Assembly: GCA_017979445.1 (NCBI GenBank)
Contig: CM030708.1
Location: 29,049,613-29,113,612 of the forward strand
Source of the DNA: Akebia trifoliata
Lineage: Eukaryota > Streptophyta > Magnoliopsida > Ranunculales > Lardizabalaceae
Direction: 5' to 3'
DNA: 64,000 bases
Below are positions 35,628 to 47,113 of the stretch, piece by piece; within the stretch, counting starts at the first letter, position 1; every line of letters begins with the position of its first letter. The notes under the pieces are model-generated. The model worked only from the letters and a program-made list of their open reading frames with translations, searched no databases and was not told where the DNA came from. A program made the translations under genes and the position numbers.

Positions 35628-36572
35628 TAAGGATCTTGTTGGGATCCAGTAATAGTAACTTTGGGTGATTGGAGATGAGTTGTGTGATATGTGTTTTGGT
35701 GAATCCATGGTTTTGGAAGAAAGTGAGGACTGAGTCTAGTTTCTGTGTGGAGGAAAAATGGATCTTTTTGGATGCAAAGAGAGTTGTTTTTGAAGATAAC
35801 CCACATGAGTTTATGAGGTAATCTATAGTTATTGATGATGGGTTTTTGGATTATGAGAGGTTTGAGATGGATTTGAGATGTGGGTTTTATTGACATTGAA
35901 CACTGATAATAACATGGATAGCTGTTAGTTCTCTAATTCTGATGTGTTGTTTTAAGTTTCTCTGAAAAATACGGAACATCGGAAAAAAAAACAAAACAAA
36001 ACAAAACAAGAAAAGTTAAGAAATTTGAGTAGAATTTAGGAACTTGGAGGAATTCAAGTGCTCTCGGCCATTTAACGCTCGTTAGGGCTTATGAGATAAA
36101 ACTTATAAATGACATTGCTTTGCTTCTCCGCCATTTAACATTTGCAAGGTACAAACCAGTGTTTTAAAAATCAGACTGGACCGGCCGGCCAGACCCACTA
36201 ACTTCTATAGGCTGAGTCAATTGAAAAAAATCCAATTTTAGAGAAATCAATTGACCTGCCCAGTTCAACTTGTTCAACCGATTGGATTGGTGACCCAACC
36301 GAGTGGGACAAGTGATAAGTACAATTTCGTTGCCCATAAAAAATTAAGAAATCCTCATGAATAAAATTATTTTGTGTGTGACCATCAAGATTCAAGAGCA
36401 TCATTTGTATACTAAAAATTCAGAATCACGATAAATTCCCTGACTTTTTTTCCTTTTTTAACCACAATCAGGTAAGTAATACTTTAGTATACAAAATAAA
36501 AATCACAGAAAAAGATTGAAATTTTTTAGCACTATTTATAGGCAAAGAATATATTTTTAGATAAAAAACATT

Positions 36573-37183
36573 TAGGGGTGTCAGTAATAATCCATTTAAT
36601 CGAAATCGAATCGAAATTGAAAACCTTTGTTTTGGTTTTCTTGTTATTGGAATCGATTAGAGTCTGGTCTAAAATGGAATCAAATCAATAAGAAGTAGGC
36701 GGTTCTATCCCATGGGGGACCTGTCAGTATTCGAAATTGATGTATTCCGTCATTTCTTTTTATATTACAGATCCTTTAAGATTTTCTTTCATTTTAAAAT
36801 TAATGCATATGGTATATAAAGATGTTCAATTCTCTATATAAATTATGCATCGGAGACTATGGGCCATCTCTTCTAAAAATGTATACTTGTAAATAAGATA
36901 ACTAATACTTTATTATCATAATTATTTTTTAAATAGTTAACTAATACCTTTCATAGAACATATTATAAGATGATATGTGAAGTTTTTGAAAGAAACAATG
37001 TTTGATAGTGATTTGATATAATTTTTTCCCATTCGATTTTTGGAACCAGAACCGATGGATACTCCTATTTCTTAGGGGTTCCAGTTATCTTAGAACTGAT
37101 AAGAATCTGAATCCGAAAAATTAAATGGTTATGATTATAAGTACCTAAGGAATTGAGCCGGAACGGGCCCATTGACACACCTA
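36573..37183. mobile_element. hAT-like MITE
   Basis: Ends TAGGGGTGTCAGT and ATTGACACACCTA are inverted repeats. The flanking octamers AAAACATT and CGAACATT match at six positions, consistent with an eroded 8-bp target duplication. No coding capacity. Confidence 0.6.
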
Positions 37184-37638
37184 CGAACATTGCCTTATTT
37201 TCAAATTTAAAATTTTATGTCCTTCTACCTTCAAATCTCAAGAACAAGTTGTGATTTTTAGAGAAGTAAAACGAGGAAGTTTCACTAAAAATATCAAGTT
37301 TTGAGTAGAAAAACCAACGGCTATTTAAGAAAGACATTGAATATAGTGGATTGAAGACCAAATTGAAAAGGTAAAATGAAGTTTACCCATTTTTTGGGAG
37401 GACATTCAAGGGGTTTTGTCTACAAGAGAAAATTTTATTTTAGTCTCCTCGTACATAGCTATTTATTTATTATTATTATTTTTTGGAAGGGGGGGGGGCA
37501 AAGGTCTAAATCATATGCACATAATAATTTCAATGATAATATTAAAAGATGAAGACATCCCACATTTAAAATGGCCGTGGTCCACTTTCTTTGTAGATAA
37601 AATACAATACAGAAGAATGAATATAGTCTTGCCACACG

Positions 37639-37657
37639 CACACACACACACACACAC
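37639..37657. repeat. (CA)n microsatellite
   Basis: About nine to ten CA units. Confidence 0.9.
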
Positions 37658-37681
37658 TTATATATAGAGTCGTAATAATAG

Positions 37682-37817
37682 GATGCACCCCCGTACGCCC
37701 CCTCCACAGAATCGTAGATAATTTGCCTCGGGATACACAAGAAAAAGATTTATATTTATATGTATCCCATGGCAAATGATCTACAATTTTGTAATGGGAG
37801 CGGGAGGGCGCCCAAAA
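37682..37817. repeat. Foldback MITE-like element (family F1)
   Basis: Arms GTAGATAATTTGCCTCGGGATACA and its mirror (TGTATCCCATGGCAAATGATCTAC) enclose CAAGAAAAAGATTTATATT. The outer arms are CGCCCCCTCC and GGAGGGCGCC. Confidence 0.75.
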
Positions 37818-38820
37818 AGCATTACACATATTAAAAACCTAAAAATCATATTATTTGTACTGCTTTATTTTAAAAAAAAGAGAGGATCATTAAAACACTG
37901 TATTATAGGCTGCCTTTTTAATGAAACCAACTCTCTTTCTCAATCATCTTTGGCATAAAATTGAAAGAAATGAAGGATCGAAGCTTGATGTCATCTTAGA
38001 CATTAAAGTTGCTTTCTTAGTATTTTGTTGGACTTAATTGCAAGAGGAAATGGAGAGATCATCTTTGAGGACAATTTTTAGTTGATATTCCAAATAATCA
38101 ATTAAAAAAAAAAAATGAAATTTCACTGCCCCTTTCTACAGCATGTTAGTGGCTTAGGCCCAAACCCCTTTCCTCTTATAGATCACAAGTTGCACATTTC
38201 ACCCGAACCTAAAAAATTGGAGGAATGAGAAATTTTAGGATCTCCATCCACCCACTTCATCCTTTTTTTTTTTCTCTTCAAAGGTGGAGTCATGGTTTTA
38301 TTGTATTGGGGAAACTATAGTTGATGGTACAGATGAAGAGCTTGAAGATGAAAGGTTTTGGGGAGAAATTCAGAAATTTTTGGTTGGAAGTTGAAAATAA
38401 TATTTAGGTATTTTCCAATTAGTCTATAAGAGAAGCCCAATCGCGAGAAAATGTCAATCTTCAAAAACTGGAAAAAAGAAAAAGAGAGAAAAAAAGGTGT
38501 GTGTGTGGGTGGGGGTGCAAACAGGGAGGGAGGTGAGGGAGTGGGCAGGCTGCTTACTGGCTCTGCCCCTGAGTCTCGTTTCATGTTGCTATCAATCTAA
38601 ATGCAAGAATCTTCTCTCCATACATATGAACTGCAATCGTGGAGTGACTTTTTTCTTTTAAGGGATAATGAGGAAAAATGGAGGCGTCACAGTCCCTCTT
38701 AAGTTTTGCATGAACAAGAAAATGAAGATAATGACAAGTGAAATCATAAGAATGAAGTGCAAAAAGAATTTTTAAGCGATAAAATGCAATTGGTATTAGA
38801 TGATCTACACTGGTCCCAAC

Positions 38821-39392
38821 TTAGAATGACAAATCAATATAAAAGAAATCACTAAAGCCTGCAAATTCAACGTCGCCTTTGTATGCTTTCACCATTTCTG
38901 GGATTGTTTCATGGTAATTCATCACAAAATTATCCAAGAATTCCTTCCCTGTTGAAACCAATACTGCAACCACCTTCAACTTCATCTTTGTCATTTTCTT
39001 TGAAATCAAGAATCTTCAAAACTACACACCTTGAAACAATCTTCTTCTCTAAACTAAACAGAAGAACATTTGGATGGAAAGAGATATCCGCTGGTTTCCA
39101 TTTAAGTTTCTCCATGAAAAATTCAATCCCTCTTTGTATCTTATCCTTCGATGTGAGCATGAACGATGCTTGCCTCCTGAACACTGAAAGAATCTCATCC
39201 TCAAACAAACCAAAGCTCCGAAAAACCGTCAATTTCCTTTCCCAACTTGATTTACTCACCGCGATCAACACCCAAACTGCATTAATATTCATTGAGCTCG
39301 CCTAATCAAATCCCATTTCTGTGACCACCTCACCAATTTCTTTAAACGGATCCATTTTCTGCATTAGTATCCTAGGATGGGATACTAACAAT
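38821..39392 (-). pseudogene. mTERF remnant F (C-terminal part, frameshifted)
   Basis: Begins near 39392 with VSHPRILMQKMD, has a stop after VTEMGFD, then runs open from MNINAVWVLIAVSKSSWE through EKKIVSRCVVLKILDFKEND, where a frame change occurs near 39000. The other frame finishes FLDNFVMNYHETIPEMVKAYKGDVEFAGF. Its 5' side abuts the 3' flank of the next copy (from about 39392), so the front was lost at a duplication junction. It is related to remnant D. Not functional. Confidence 0.85.
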
Positions 39393-39552
39393 GATGAGTG
39401 CATCCACTTTTAGGTTTTGAGTTTGAATGTAATCATACAAATGGAGTGCAAAAAAGAATTTTTTAAGTACTAGAGCAATTAGTATTAGATGTTCTTACTT
39501 AAAATGTCAAATGATCCTACATTTAAGACAAAAAATAATCAAAATTTTCCCT

Positions 39553-40767
39553 TCACCGCTCAACACCACCATAACCCCACCCCATTCTACGCTCTCCAAA
39601 CCCCGTAAATTTAATTGCACCTTTGTATGCTTTCACCACTTCAGGGATTGTTTCATGGTACTTTATAACAAATTGATCCAAGAATTCCTTCTCAGTGAAG
39701 TTCAATATTGTAGTGACCATCAATTTCTTCCTTATCATCCCCTTCGAATCCAAAATCTCCAAAACTGCACACCTCGGAACAATCTTCTTCTCCAAACTAT
39801 GTGTAAGAACATTTGGGCGCAGAGAGATATCCGCATGTTTCCATTTCAATTTCTCCATGAAAAATCCAACCCCTTTCCGTATCTTCTTCTCCGACTTTAA
39901 AAAACAGAATGGTTGCCTCTTGAACATTGAAAGAATCTCAGTTTCAGACCAACCCAAGCTCTGAAAAATTGTCAATTTCCTTTCCCAATTGGACTTACTC
40001 AACCCGTTCAGAACCCGAACTACATGAACAAACATTGGGCGTGACGGATCGAATCCCATTTCCTTAACCACCTCGACATTTCCCTTAAATTCCTCAATTT
40101 TCATCATCAGTGACCTAGGCTGGGAGATGAACATTTTCGAAATGTTGCATTCCGGCACACCATGATCTCGCAATATCGTGATATTGGTTCCTAGTATATT
40201 TAAATTGTATTGGAGGATCCAAGTTGATCGCTTGAAGGCAGCAGCGACATTGTCGTTGGTACCAATAAAGGTTTTAAGGAAATTGAAAGCAGGGATGATT
40301 TGGTTCTTCAAGCTTCTGTTTAGGAATCCCGGATCGCAAATGAGTGCTTTGGTGAGGCTCGGGCCTGAAACACCCAAATCACGAAGAAATTCGATTTTGG
40401 GTTCATAGTTCTTGATGGGATCATATAAGAGTAACCTTGGACACTTGGAGATGAGTTGTGTGATCTGGGTTTTGGTGAATCCATGGTTTTGGAAGAAAGT
40501 GAGGACTGAGTATGGTTTCTCTTTGGAGGACAATTTGATCTTTTTGGATGCAGAGAGAGCTGTTTCTGGAGGTAAACCACATGAGTTTATGAGGTAATCT
40601 ACAGTTATTGATGACGGGTTTTTAGATTGAGAGATGTTTGAGATGGATTTGAGATGTGGGTTTTGACATTGAAGAAGAAAAACAACAACACAGACATTAT
40701 TAACATGTTTTCTTGTTAGTTCTCCAAATCTGATGTGTTGTTGATTTCTGTGAAAAATACGAAACAT
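39553..40767 (-). CDS. mTERF-family protein, intact (copy G)
   Basis: 404 aa, single exon, the most divergent of the intact copies. The N-terminus MFRIFHRNQQHIRFGELTRK is basic, like a mitochondrial presequence. mTERF repeats run from about residue 88 to 385 (ITQLISKCPRLLLYDP, SGPSLTKALICDPGFL, ECNISKMFISQPRSLM, WSETEILSMFKRQPF), ending with KYHETIPEVVKAYKGAIKF and a tail extended to GYGGVER. It has no premature stop and the usual family length. It probably acts on organelle nucleic acids; the target cannot be read from sequence. Confidence 0.9.
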   Translation of the reverse strand: MFRIFHRNQQHIRFGELTRKHVNNVCVVVFLLQCQNPHLKSISNISQSKNPSSITVDYLINSCGLPPETALSASKKIKLSSKEKPYSVLTFFQNHGFTKTQITQLISKCPRLLLYDPIKNYEPKIEFLRDLGVSGPSLTKALICDPGFLNRSLKNQIIPAFNFLKTFIGTNDNVAAAFKRSTWILQYNLNILGTNITILRDHGVPECNISKMFISQPRSLMMKIEEFKGNVEVVKEMGFDPSRPMFVHVVRVLNGLSKSNWERKLTIFQSLGWSETEILSMFKRQPFCFLKSEKKIRKGVGFFMEKLKWKHADISLRPNVLTHSLEKKIVPRCAVLEILDSKGMIRKKLMVTTILNFTEKEFLDQFVIKYHETIPEVVKAYKGAIKFTGFGERRMGWGYGGVER

Positions 40768-42112
40768 ATCTTAATTAAAAAAGGAAAAAGAAAAGCTAAC
40801 GAAATTAGAACAAAACTTACGAATTTAGAGGAATTTGAGATTCACATTCACAAGTGTTTTCAAACCAAGAACTTGAATCGCAGATACAACTAGGGTTTAC
40901 GTTGGTGTCTTCTGGGTTTTCACGTGTTTCCAAAATTGAAATTGGTAGTGATGGCATTCTCTCTTGACCTTGGTCTTCTTATTTGACACTAAGCTAAATT
41001 TCCTAAATGCCCTTAGCTTCGTCTAAGTAAACAATCCTACATATTTTCACAAAACTAATTATCTTAAACCTATTTTGCAACCTTTCAATTCTATCCTTGT
41101 CAACCTTCAAATCTAAAGAACAAAGACATAATTTTAAGAGAACTAGAAGATATGTTTGGATAGAGAATCATGACTTTTACATGACATTAAAGATGAGGTT
41201 GAATATGTTAAAAGTAGTTTGCTCCGGATGTTTTAATAACTTGGAGATGAGGTATTTTGGAGTTAACTCGTGTTCAATCACAAGATTTTATCACCTTCCG
41301 TGTCAAATCTCTAGAAAAAAATAAGATTTTTGTAGAAAAATCAAGTTGAGTAGTAAAACCATAGGCCTTTTGAAAACCGTTCAATACAGTGGATTGAAAA
41401 TTATATTTATGTAGGTTAAAAATAATTTACCCACCTTTAAGTTGACCTCTGTGAAGAAAATTCAAGGGATTTTGACTAGAGGTCGAAGGAAGGGCATTTA
41501 GGTAATTTTAATTTAGACTCTCATAAATTACCTTTGTCAAGGGGGTCATCAATTTGAAAACACGGTTTCTAAATCAACCAAAAATAAGTATAAACAACCA
41601 CATAAATATTTCAATACTATTAAAATTCCATTTATTTTTTAAAGAAAAATATCCCTCATTTAATATTTTAAATGGATGAGATTCACTTTTGGTAGACATG
41701 GTTTTAAATCTAGTTCGAGATTGAGAATACTCGTTCGATTTGTCTTGATATCGTTCACCAATGAGACGGATAGACAAGTCATCTCAAAGTTTGATTTCAT
41801 TTGGAAACACAGTCCATTGTTTCATTGTTGAACCAGATCATGACTCAATCTCGTTCAAGGACGAGACATCAAAACAAGTTTTAAAACCTTGTTTGCCGAT
41901 AAAATACTAAATAATAAGTATAATGATGCAAGGAAAAAAAAAAAAAAAAGGCGTCTATGTCATTGAGGTTGTGATGCAATCTATATATTAAGATACTAAA
42001 AATCATGTTTGTGCCATTTTTGTATAGATTTATTTTTAGCTAGAAAGGAAAGAAAAAAGAAAAGAGAACAACTCTTTTTCTTTATCATAATTATCATAAA
42101 AATTAAATGAAA
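40768..42112. other. Spacer upstream of mTERF copy G
   Basis: Includes the copy G promoter side (40768-41000) with a conserved GTAAGT at 40815-40820. About 41697-41890 is a dispersed element with ends ACATGGTTTTAAATC and TTTTAAAACCTTGT (imperfect inverted repeats) and GACGAGACATC-type motifs. No gene. Confidence 0.5.
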
Positions 42113-42186
42113 TTCCATTTTAGTTTCTCTGAAGAAAATTCAACCTCTCTCTATATCCTTTCCTTCAATCTGATCATGCAAAGTGA
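42113..42186 (-). pseudogene. mTERF micro-remnant K (about 74 bp)
   Basis: Minus strand encodes LCMIRLKERI-stop-REVEFSSEKLKWN, matching LCMITSNKKIRRVVEFFIEKLKWK of copy B. The upstream plus-strand DNA (42070-42105) is the 3'-flank motif that usually lies about 1.5 kb from this part of the gene, so nearly the whole unit has been deleted. Confidence 0.75.
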
Positions 42187-45100
42187 ATTAATTAGATTTT
42201 TGATCATAATATTTTATTTTTATAACGTTAAAAACAGTTAAATTATTAAAATTGATTATGTATCATCTTGGATTTCGGATGAGTCAATATGTCTTACTAT
42301 GCTACCTTACCGATCAAGATGACTCGTCTTGATCTTTGTTTTGGATAAAAATTAGAAAATTGTCACTCAACTTTTACTATGCTACCTTATCGAGAATAAA
42401 TAGAGCTGCTCTTGTCACCTCAACTTTTACTTATTATACTCTCATTTCTTAAATGATTTATCACACCCCAATTAATCATTACAATTCACTCTTCAAACAT
42501 TACAAAGGTTTGGCTCAAATTATAAATTCAAAATTACAAAACATTATAACAAGCATTGAAACAGTTTCAGTAGTTGTTTATAATTATGAGTAGGCTCATA
42601 TAAAATTTTAAGCAAAAAAAGAATAAAAAAGAATAGAAATCTTGCAAAATTAATGAGAGTGAACTTCTATTGGAACCAGACTTCTACTTTTCCTCAACCG
42701 TATACTTAATTTATTTATTTTTGATTGGAGTGTAATAAGTAAAAGTTGGGTTGCAAAAACAGGTCTATAAACAAATGAGATAAGACATGGTTTTGGTGAA
42801 TATGGAAATATCCCTTGCATTTTCAAAAATGACTTGCCACAAAAATTTGATCTTCTACTTTGGATCTTGGGGACAAGATCGTCGCCACAACTTACTCTTT
42901 GCATGATTTGATTAATTACTCAACTCTTTTTCCTGTTTCGTCTTCTGTATCAATAGGAAGAAAATGAATAAAGTTCTTCTTATACATAAGACGTTGCCAA
43001 CGAAATTAGGGGTCGAAACTGATAGTTATTTGTGAAAAATAAAAATAAAAATCAAACCCAAGTTCTTGCGAGAGAGGTTGAAGAGTTTCTATCTTTCTAT
43101 TAAGAGTCGTGATTGGATGCCTCTCTCTCTGAGATACGCCCCCATCACAACTATAGATCATTTGCCTCGGGATACATAAGAGAAGTTTATCTTAAAGGAC
43201 TTCATTTTTAAAGAGAACTGCTACTGATACCTCCAACTTATACTTATTAGTATACCCTAATTTTGTGAATTATTTATTAAAACATTCTATTTGAACATTA
43301 CAAAGGATCGGCTCAAATTATTATTATTTTTATTGTTAAACTCCTATCATAAGTCTACTTGTTGAACCTCACAAGAGGAATTTTTATGATCTCCATCAAC
43401 CCAACTAATCTATTTTTGTTCTTACTCTTTCAATGTTGCAGTCACAAATATTGATGTAGGACCGTGAATGTTACCTAAGATGATAAATCTAAAATCAGAT
43501 TGAATTAACATAAGTAATACAAATATAAATCATTAATTCATATATTCATGGATATGCAAGAGAATCTAAGCGATAATCAAAATAGTCTTAAGATTTATCG
43601 CAATCCCACAGTAATAGCTATTCAAGTAATAACAATAGGTTCCAATTGGAAGACAGGTCTTTCTCTTACCTAGGGTTTCAATTAAATGTTTAAAATAAAT
43701 TTTTAGACTCAATTTTGATGAAAAATAGTTAAATAAGTGATGCTTATTTATAGGGGCAGCAAGTTAACAATGTTTGAAAAAATTGTAGACTAAAAAAAGA
43801 TAAGGTGATTAGGATTTTGGGTGGTAAGGAATGATGTAATTTGAGTAGAGAAGGGTTAGATCGGATTTTTATGAGCGTTAGGATTAGGTTTCAACAAAGA
43901 AGAGAATGTCGATGGAATTTAATTTATAGAGTGAATTGGTAAGGTTTATGGATGTCTTAGAGGTTCAAAACTGAAATTTAATAGAGAAAATGAAAAATAT
44001 GTTAAGAAAAAAAAAATACCTACTTCGATTGAGAAATTGATAGAGAAAACAAATTTTACTTTAGATTCGCTAATGACCTCACACCACACCATTAATGAGA
44101 ATATCAAGGTATCAATCTCAATTTTATTCATCATTCAAGAAAATTACAACAAGAAACAAGTATTTATAATATTCTCTAAACCCTAGATCTAATCTAAGCC
44201 ATCCCTTTTTCTAATTATGTAAGGTGACCCTTTGTCCATAAATTCTTATTTTTCTATTGGCCTTTTCAAGTTTGTCATTTTTTTTTATGGATAAGCTGGA
44301 CTTGAACTCACGGCCGCGGAGTTGTGTTGCAATATGTCTAACCAATTGAGCTATGGGTCTAAGCCCCACTTTTCAAGATCGATTGTTGATCTCTTTGAGA
44401 TGCTTCAATAGAGTAAATTATTTCTCCGCACTTACTCTTTGACGGTGCTTAAAAGCTAATAGCATGCATTCTTTACGGTGTTATAGCAATATACTTGTGA
44501 ATGACACATAGATAGATTTTCAATCATACAATTTTATTTTATTTAGTTTATAAATAGTTAACTTATTAAAATTGATTATTTTATATGAAAAACAATTAAA
44601 AATGATGGAGATTTTAGCAAGTCACCTTAGATTTTGGATGAGTCAATGTGATGGTTAACTAACATCGATTATCTCACTCGACTACCTCAAAGATTAAGAT
44701 AACTTACCCTAGGCATCTTCATTTGAACACGAATTCGAAAACCATGTTATGGAGTGGAAAACACAAATGGTCTTATAAGAGATTATCTTGCTTGGCTAAC
44801 TCAAAGATCAAGAGTACTCACTTGGGTAGCTTTGTTTTGGACTCGAATTTGAAAACCAAGTAAAATAAAAAAGCTGTGTAAAACTCTACTTGTTTTAGTG
44901 AAAAATTATGATTCATTGAAGCAAAATTCCATTAAAGAACCTACGAAACCATCTCTCTTTCTCAATAACTCCGATCATCAAATTGAAGGAAATGCTTTAT
45001 ATGTTATCTTAGACATTAAGCCATAATTTGTTTTCTTGGAGTAAATTACAAGAGGAGCCCAAAGTTATCTTTAAGGACTTTATAATGAAATTCCACATAA

Positions 45101-45520
45101 AGGTTGTTGGTAGGAGCTTGGTGCATTTTCTTTTGAGAGGGACATGGGGATATCAGGTTTGGGCACTTGTGTGGTTCCTTGGAGTTTTTGTTTTTTGGTA
45201 ATTTTTTGTTTTTTTGTTTTTTATAAGTATTATTCATTGAAACAAAATTAAAATGGCTACTTAAAAGGGACCAACTACTTGTAGACATGGTTTTAAACCT
45301 TGTCCGAGACTGAGATGACTCGCTCGAGTCTTCTCAGTCTCGTTCAATTACGATACAGATATGCATAATGTCTCAACATTCGGATCATCTCGCAAGATTA
45401 CGAGATGTCTTGGATGATATTTTGAAAATCTTGGTTGAGTCAATCAGGATTTTGTTTAAAATATTTTTTTTTATAGAATTTAAATATTTATTATATAAAT
45501 AAAACATGATTTTATGACTA
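42187..45520. other. Spacer with decayed array DNA and a tRNA-like SINE
   Basis: About 43340-43445 repeats the mTERF 3'-flank text also found at 45980-46090 and 51880-51980, so a further decayed unit lies here. 42200-42370 and 44500-44860 carry pieces of the same dispersed repeat. 45046-45520 is duplicated at about 57640-58097. No gene. Confidence 0.55.
44282..44372 (-). mobile_element. Short tRNA-derived SINE or tRNA pseudogene
   Basis: Minus strand has box A-like TAGCTCAATTGGTTAGA and box B GAGTTCAAGTCC with tRNA spacing, then GCTTATCCATAAAAAA. The 3' half lacks a normal acceptor stem and there is a short A-tail, so a SINE head is likelier than a working tRNA gene. Confidence 0.6.
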
Positions 45521-46648
45521 ATAAATAGGTGAAGATACGTGATTGATGAATCCATCCAAAGATCTTACTAAAGAATGTGCCATGCTCCCAGCTTTCTAGG
45601 AGTCGACGAGACTCAAAAATTCTAAAGTTCAGATGCTCCAAGCGCCTTGTTTTTACCATTGGAAGAGGATAGATGCCACTCCAACGAGCACCACCGAGTG
45701 GTTCTCAAGGGGCTGACGTAAAGTGCATCATATTTTATTAAAAAAAATTATAATTATTTTAATTTAAATATATGTAAATCAATCCATATAAACCGAGTTA
45801 AATGGATTGTCTCGTCCAAGACAACTTGGTCTCATTTGAGACGAGTTGAGTCATCCAAAACAACTTGGTATCTTCCATGGGAGAGACGAGACGTCAAACT
45901 GAGTTTTGAAGCCATGCTTGTAGATCACAAGTTGCCAATTGCATCTCAACCTAAAAAAATAAATCTTTTTTTATTATTTATTGTTAAACTCCTATCATAA
46001 GTATACTTGTTGCACCTCACAAGAGGAATCTTTATGATCTCCATCAACGGAAATCGTCCATTTTTGCTCTTATCCTTTCAATGTTGCCGTCACAAACACC
46101 TACTCTCCATATATATGCGATACAATCCATAGAAGAAGAAGAACAGAAGCAAAACAATGGAGTGAAATCTTTTTTTTTTTTTTTTTCTTTTAAGTGATAA
46201 TCAAGAAAAAAAAAGATGATGTCATAGTCAATTGCAAGTTTTGATGAGGTTGCATACGAATGAAGTACAAGAAAGATTTTTTTAAGTGAAAGAATGCATT
46301 AATACTCGATGTCCCTACTTAAAATGACAAATGGTCAATTTAGAAGAAAAGAAAAAAAAAATTCCTTCACCTCTCTACAACACCTTAGGATAACCCTTAT
46401 TTGCAATTTTATGAAGTACAAAATAATAATAATAATAAGAGTTGCGAGCTAGAACAGTGTCTTGTTCCTATAGCAACATACGATGTGGCACATTTTGGTA
46501 GGAGATTAAATACATTAGTCTGCGTGGCATGCATGTAGAAAAAGCCTTGACTAGGAGCTCAATGTTATCGGAGGATTTATTGTTATATGAATAGGTTCAC
46601 TTCGTATCGATTCGTTGGCTCAGACTAGTAGCAATAAATTGGATTACA

Positions 46649-46781
46649 TAGATCTGTCATGTTCCTATACCAACATACCGTGTCTATGAGGCATGTTTTG
46701 TTTGGATTTATAATAGATTGGACGGCTCAAGCGTATTTGAAACACCTAGCAAAACTTGCAACGTAGACATCTTTCGATCTA
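46649..46781. repeat. Foldback MITE (family F2), block 1
   Basis: Arms with GTGTCTATGAGGCATGTTTTG and its mirror CAAAACTTGCAACGTAGACAT; TAGATC/GATCTA at the ends. Counterparts at 52537-52669 and 59238-59370. Confidence 0.65.
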
Positions 46782-46958
46782 TCAGAACAATCAAGCTATC
46801 TACCAATCGATTTTAAATTAGCAAATTCATAACGCTTTTCATTCATTACCAATCAAGAAAAAGAAGATAATAATGAGTGCAACTTCTTTTGAATATAATC
46901 ATACGAATAGAGTACAAGGCAGATTTTTTTAAGTGATAAAATGCAATTAGTACCAGGA

Positions 46959-47058
46959 TTTTTTTAGACGCCCCTCCTTTGCTTCGGGATGCACAAGAAA
47001 AAGATTTATGGTTATGTACCTGCCAAGTCAGCAAGCGTATGGGGGGCGTCTGAAAAAA
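46959..47058. repeat. Foldback just 3' of mTERF copy H
   Basis: TTTTTTTAGACGCCCC and GGGGCGTCTGAAAAAA are the ends; the loop holds GCACAAGAAAAAGATTTATG. It lies 55 bp past the gene's stop codon and may fall in the 3' UTR. Confidence 0.75.
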
Positions 47059-47113
47059 GAGCGGTAGATTATCACGGTCTTGTTCTTTTTTTCTTTCCAC
47101 GTTCAAAAAGACC

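Larger units (their letters stand above)
33899..35979 (-). pseudogene. mTERF copy E, split by a solo LTR
   Basis: The 5' part (about 35628-35979, from MFRIFQRNLKQHIR) and the 3' part (33899-34733) belong to one gene: the first stops at LDPNKIL, the second resumes at LKPKIEFL, contiguous in copies H and I. Between them lies an 894-bp solo LTR. Besides the insertion there is a small deletion with a stop near residue 33 of the 5' part, a stop within ILRDQGD near 34476, and a frame change at the very C-terminus after KYQETIPEVV. The longest surviving frame (33899-34450) covers the last repeats. Clearly inactive. Confidence 0.9.
35980..38820. other. Spacer between mTERF copy E and remnant F
   Basis: Holds a hAT-like MITE (36573-37183), a CA microsatellite (37639-37657), a foldback (37682-37817) and, from about 37900 to 38800, the 3'-flank motifs that accompany mTERF copies (AACCAACTCTCTTTCTCAAT, ATCTTCTCTCCATACATATG, GAAGTGCAAAAAGAATTTTT). 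No gene. Confidence 0.6.

Noticed and set aside
38315..38584. 89-codon Pro/Ser-rich minus-strand frame
   Set aside because: Low-complexity translation of GT/GGGT-rich DNA in the spacer.
44282..44372. Functional tRNA gene
   Set aside because: A and B boxes are present, but no complete acceptor stem can be drawn and an A-tail follows.
45046..45288. 80-codon minus-strand frame repeated at 57611-57904
   Set aside because: The repetition comes from the block duplication; the frame is low-complexity and changes with an indel.
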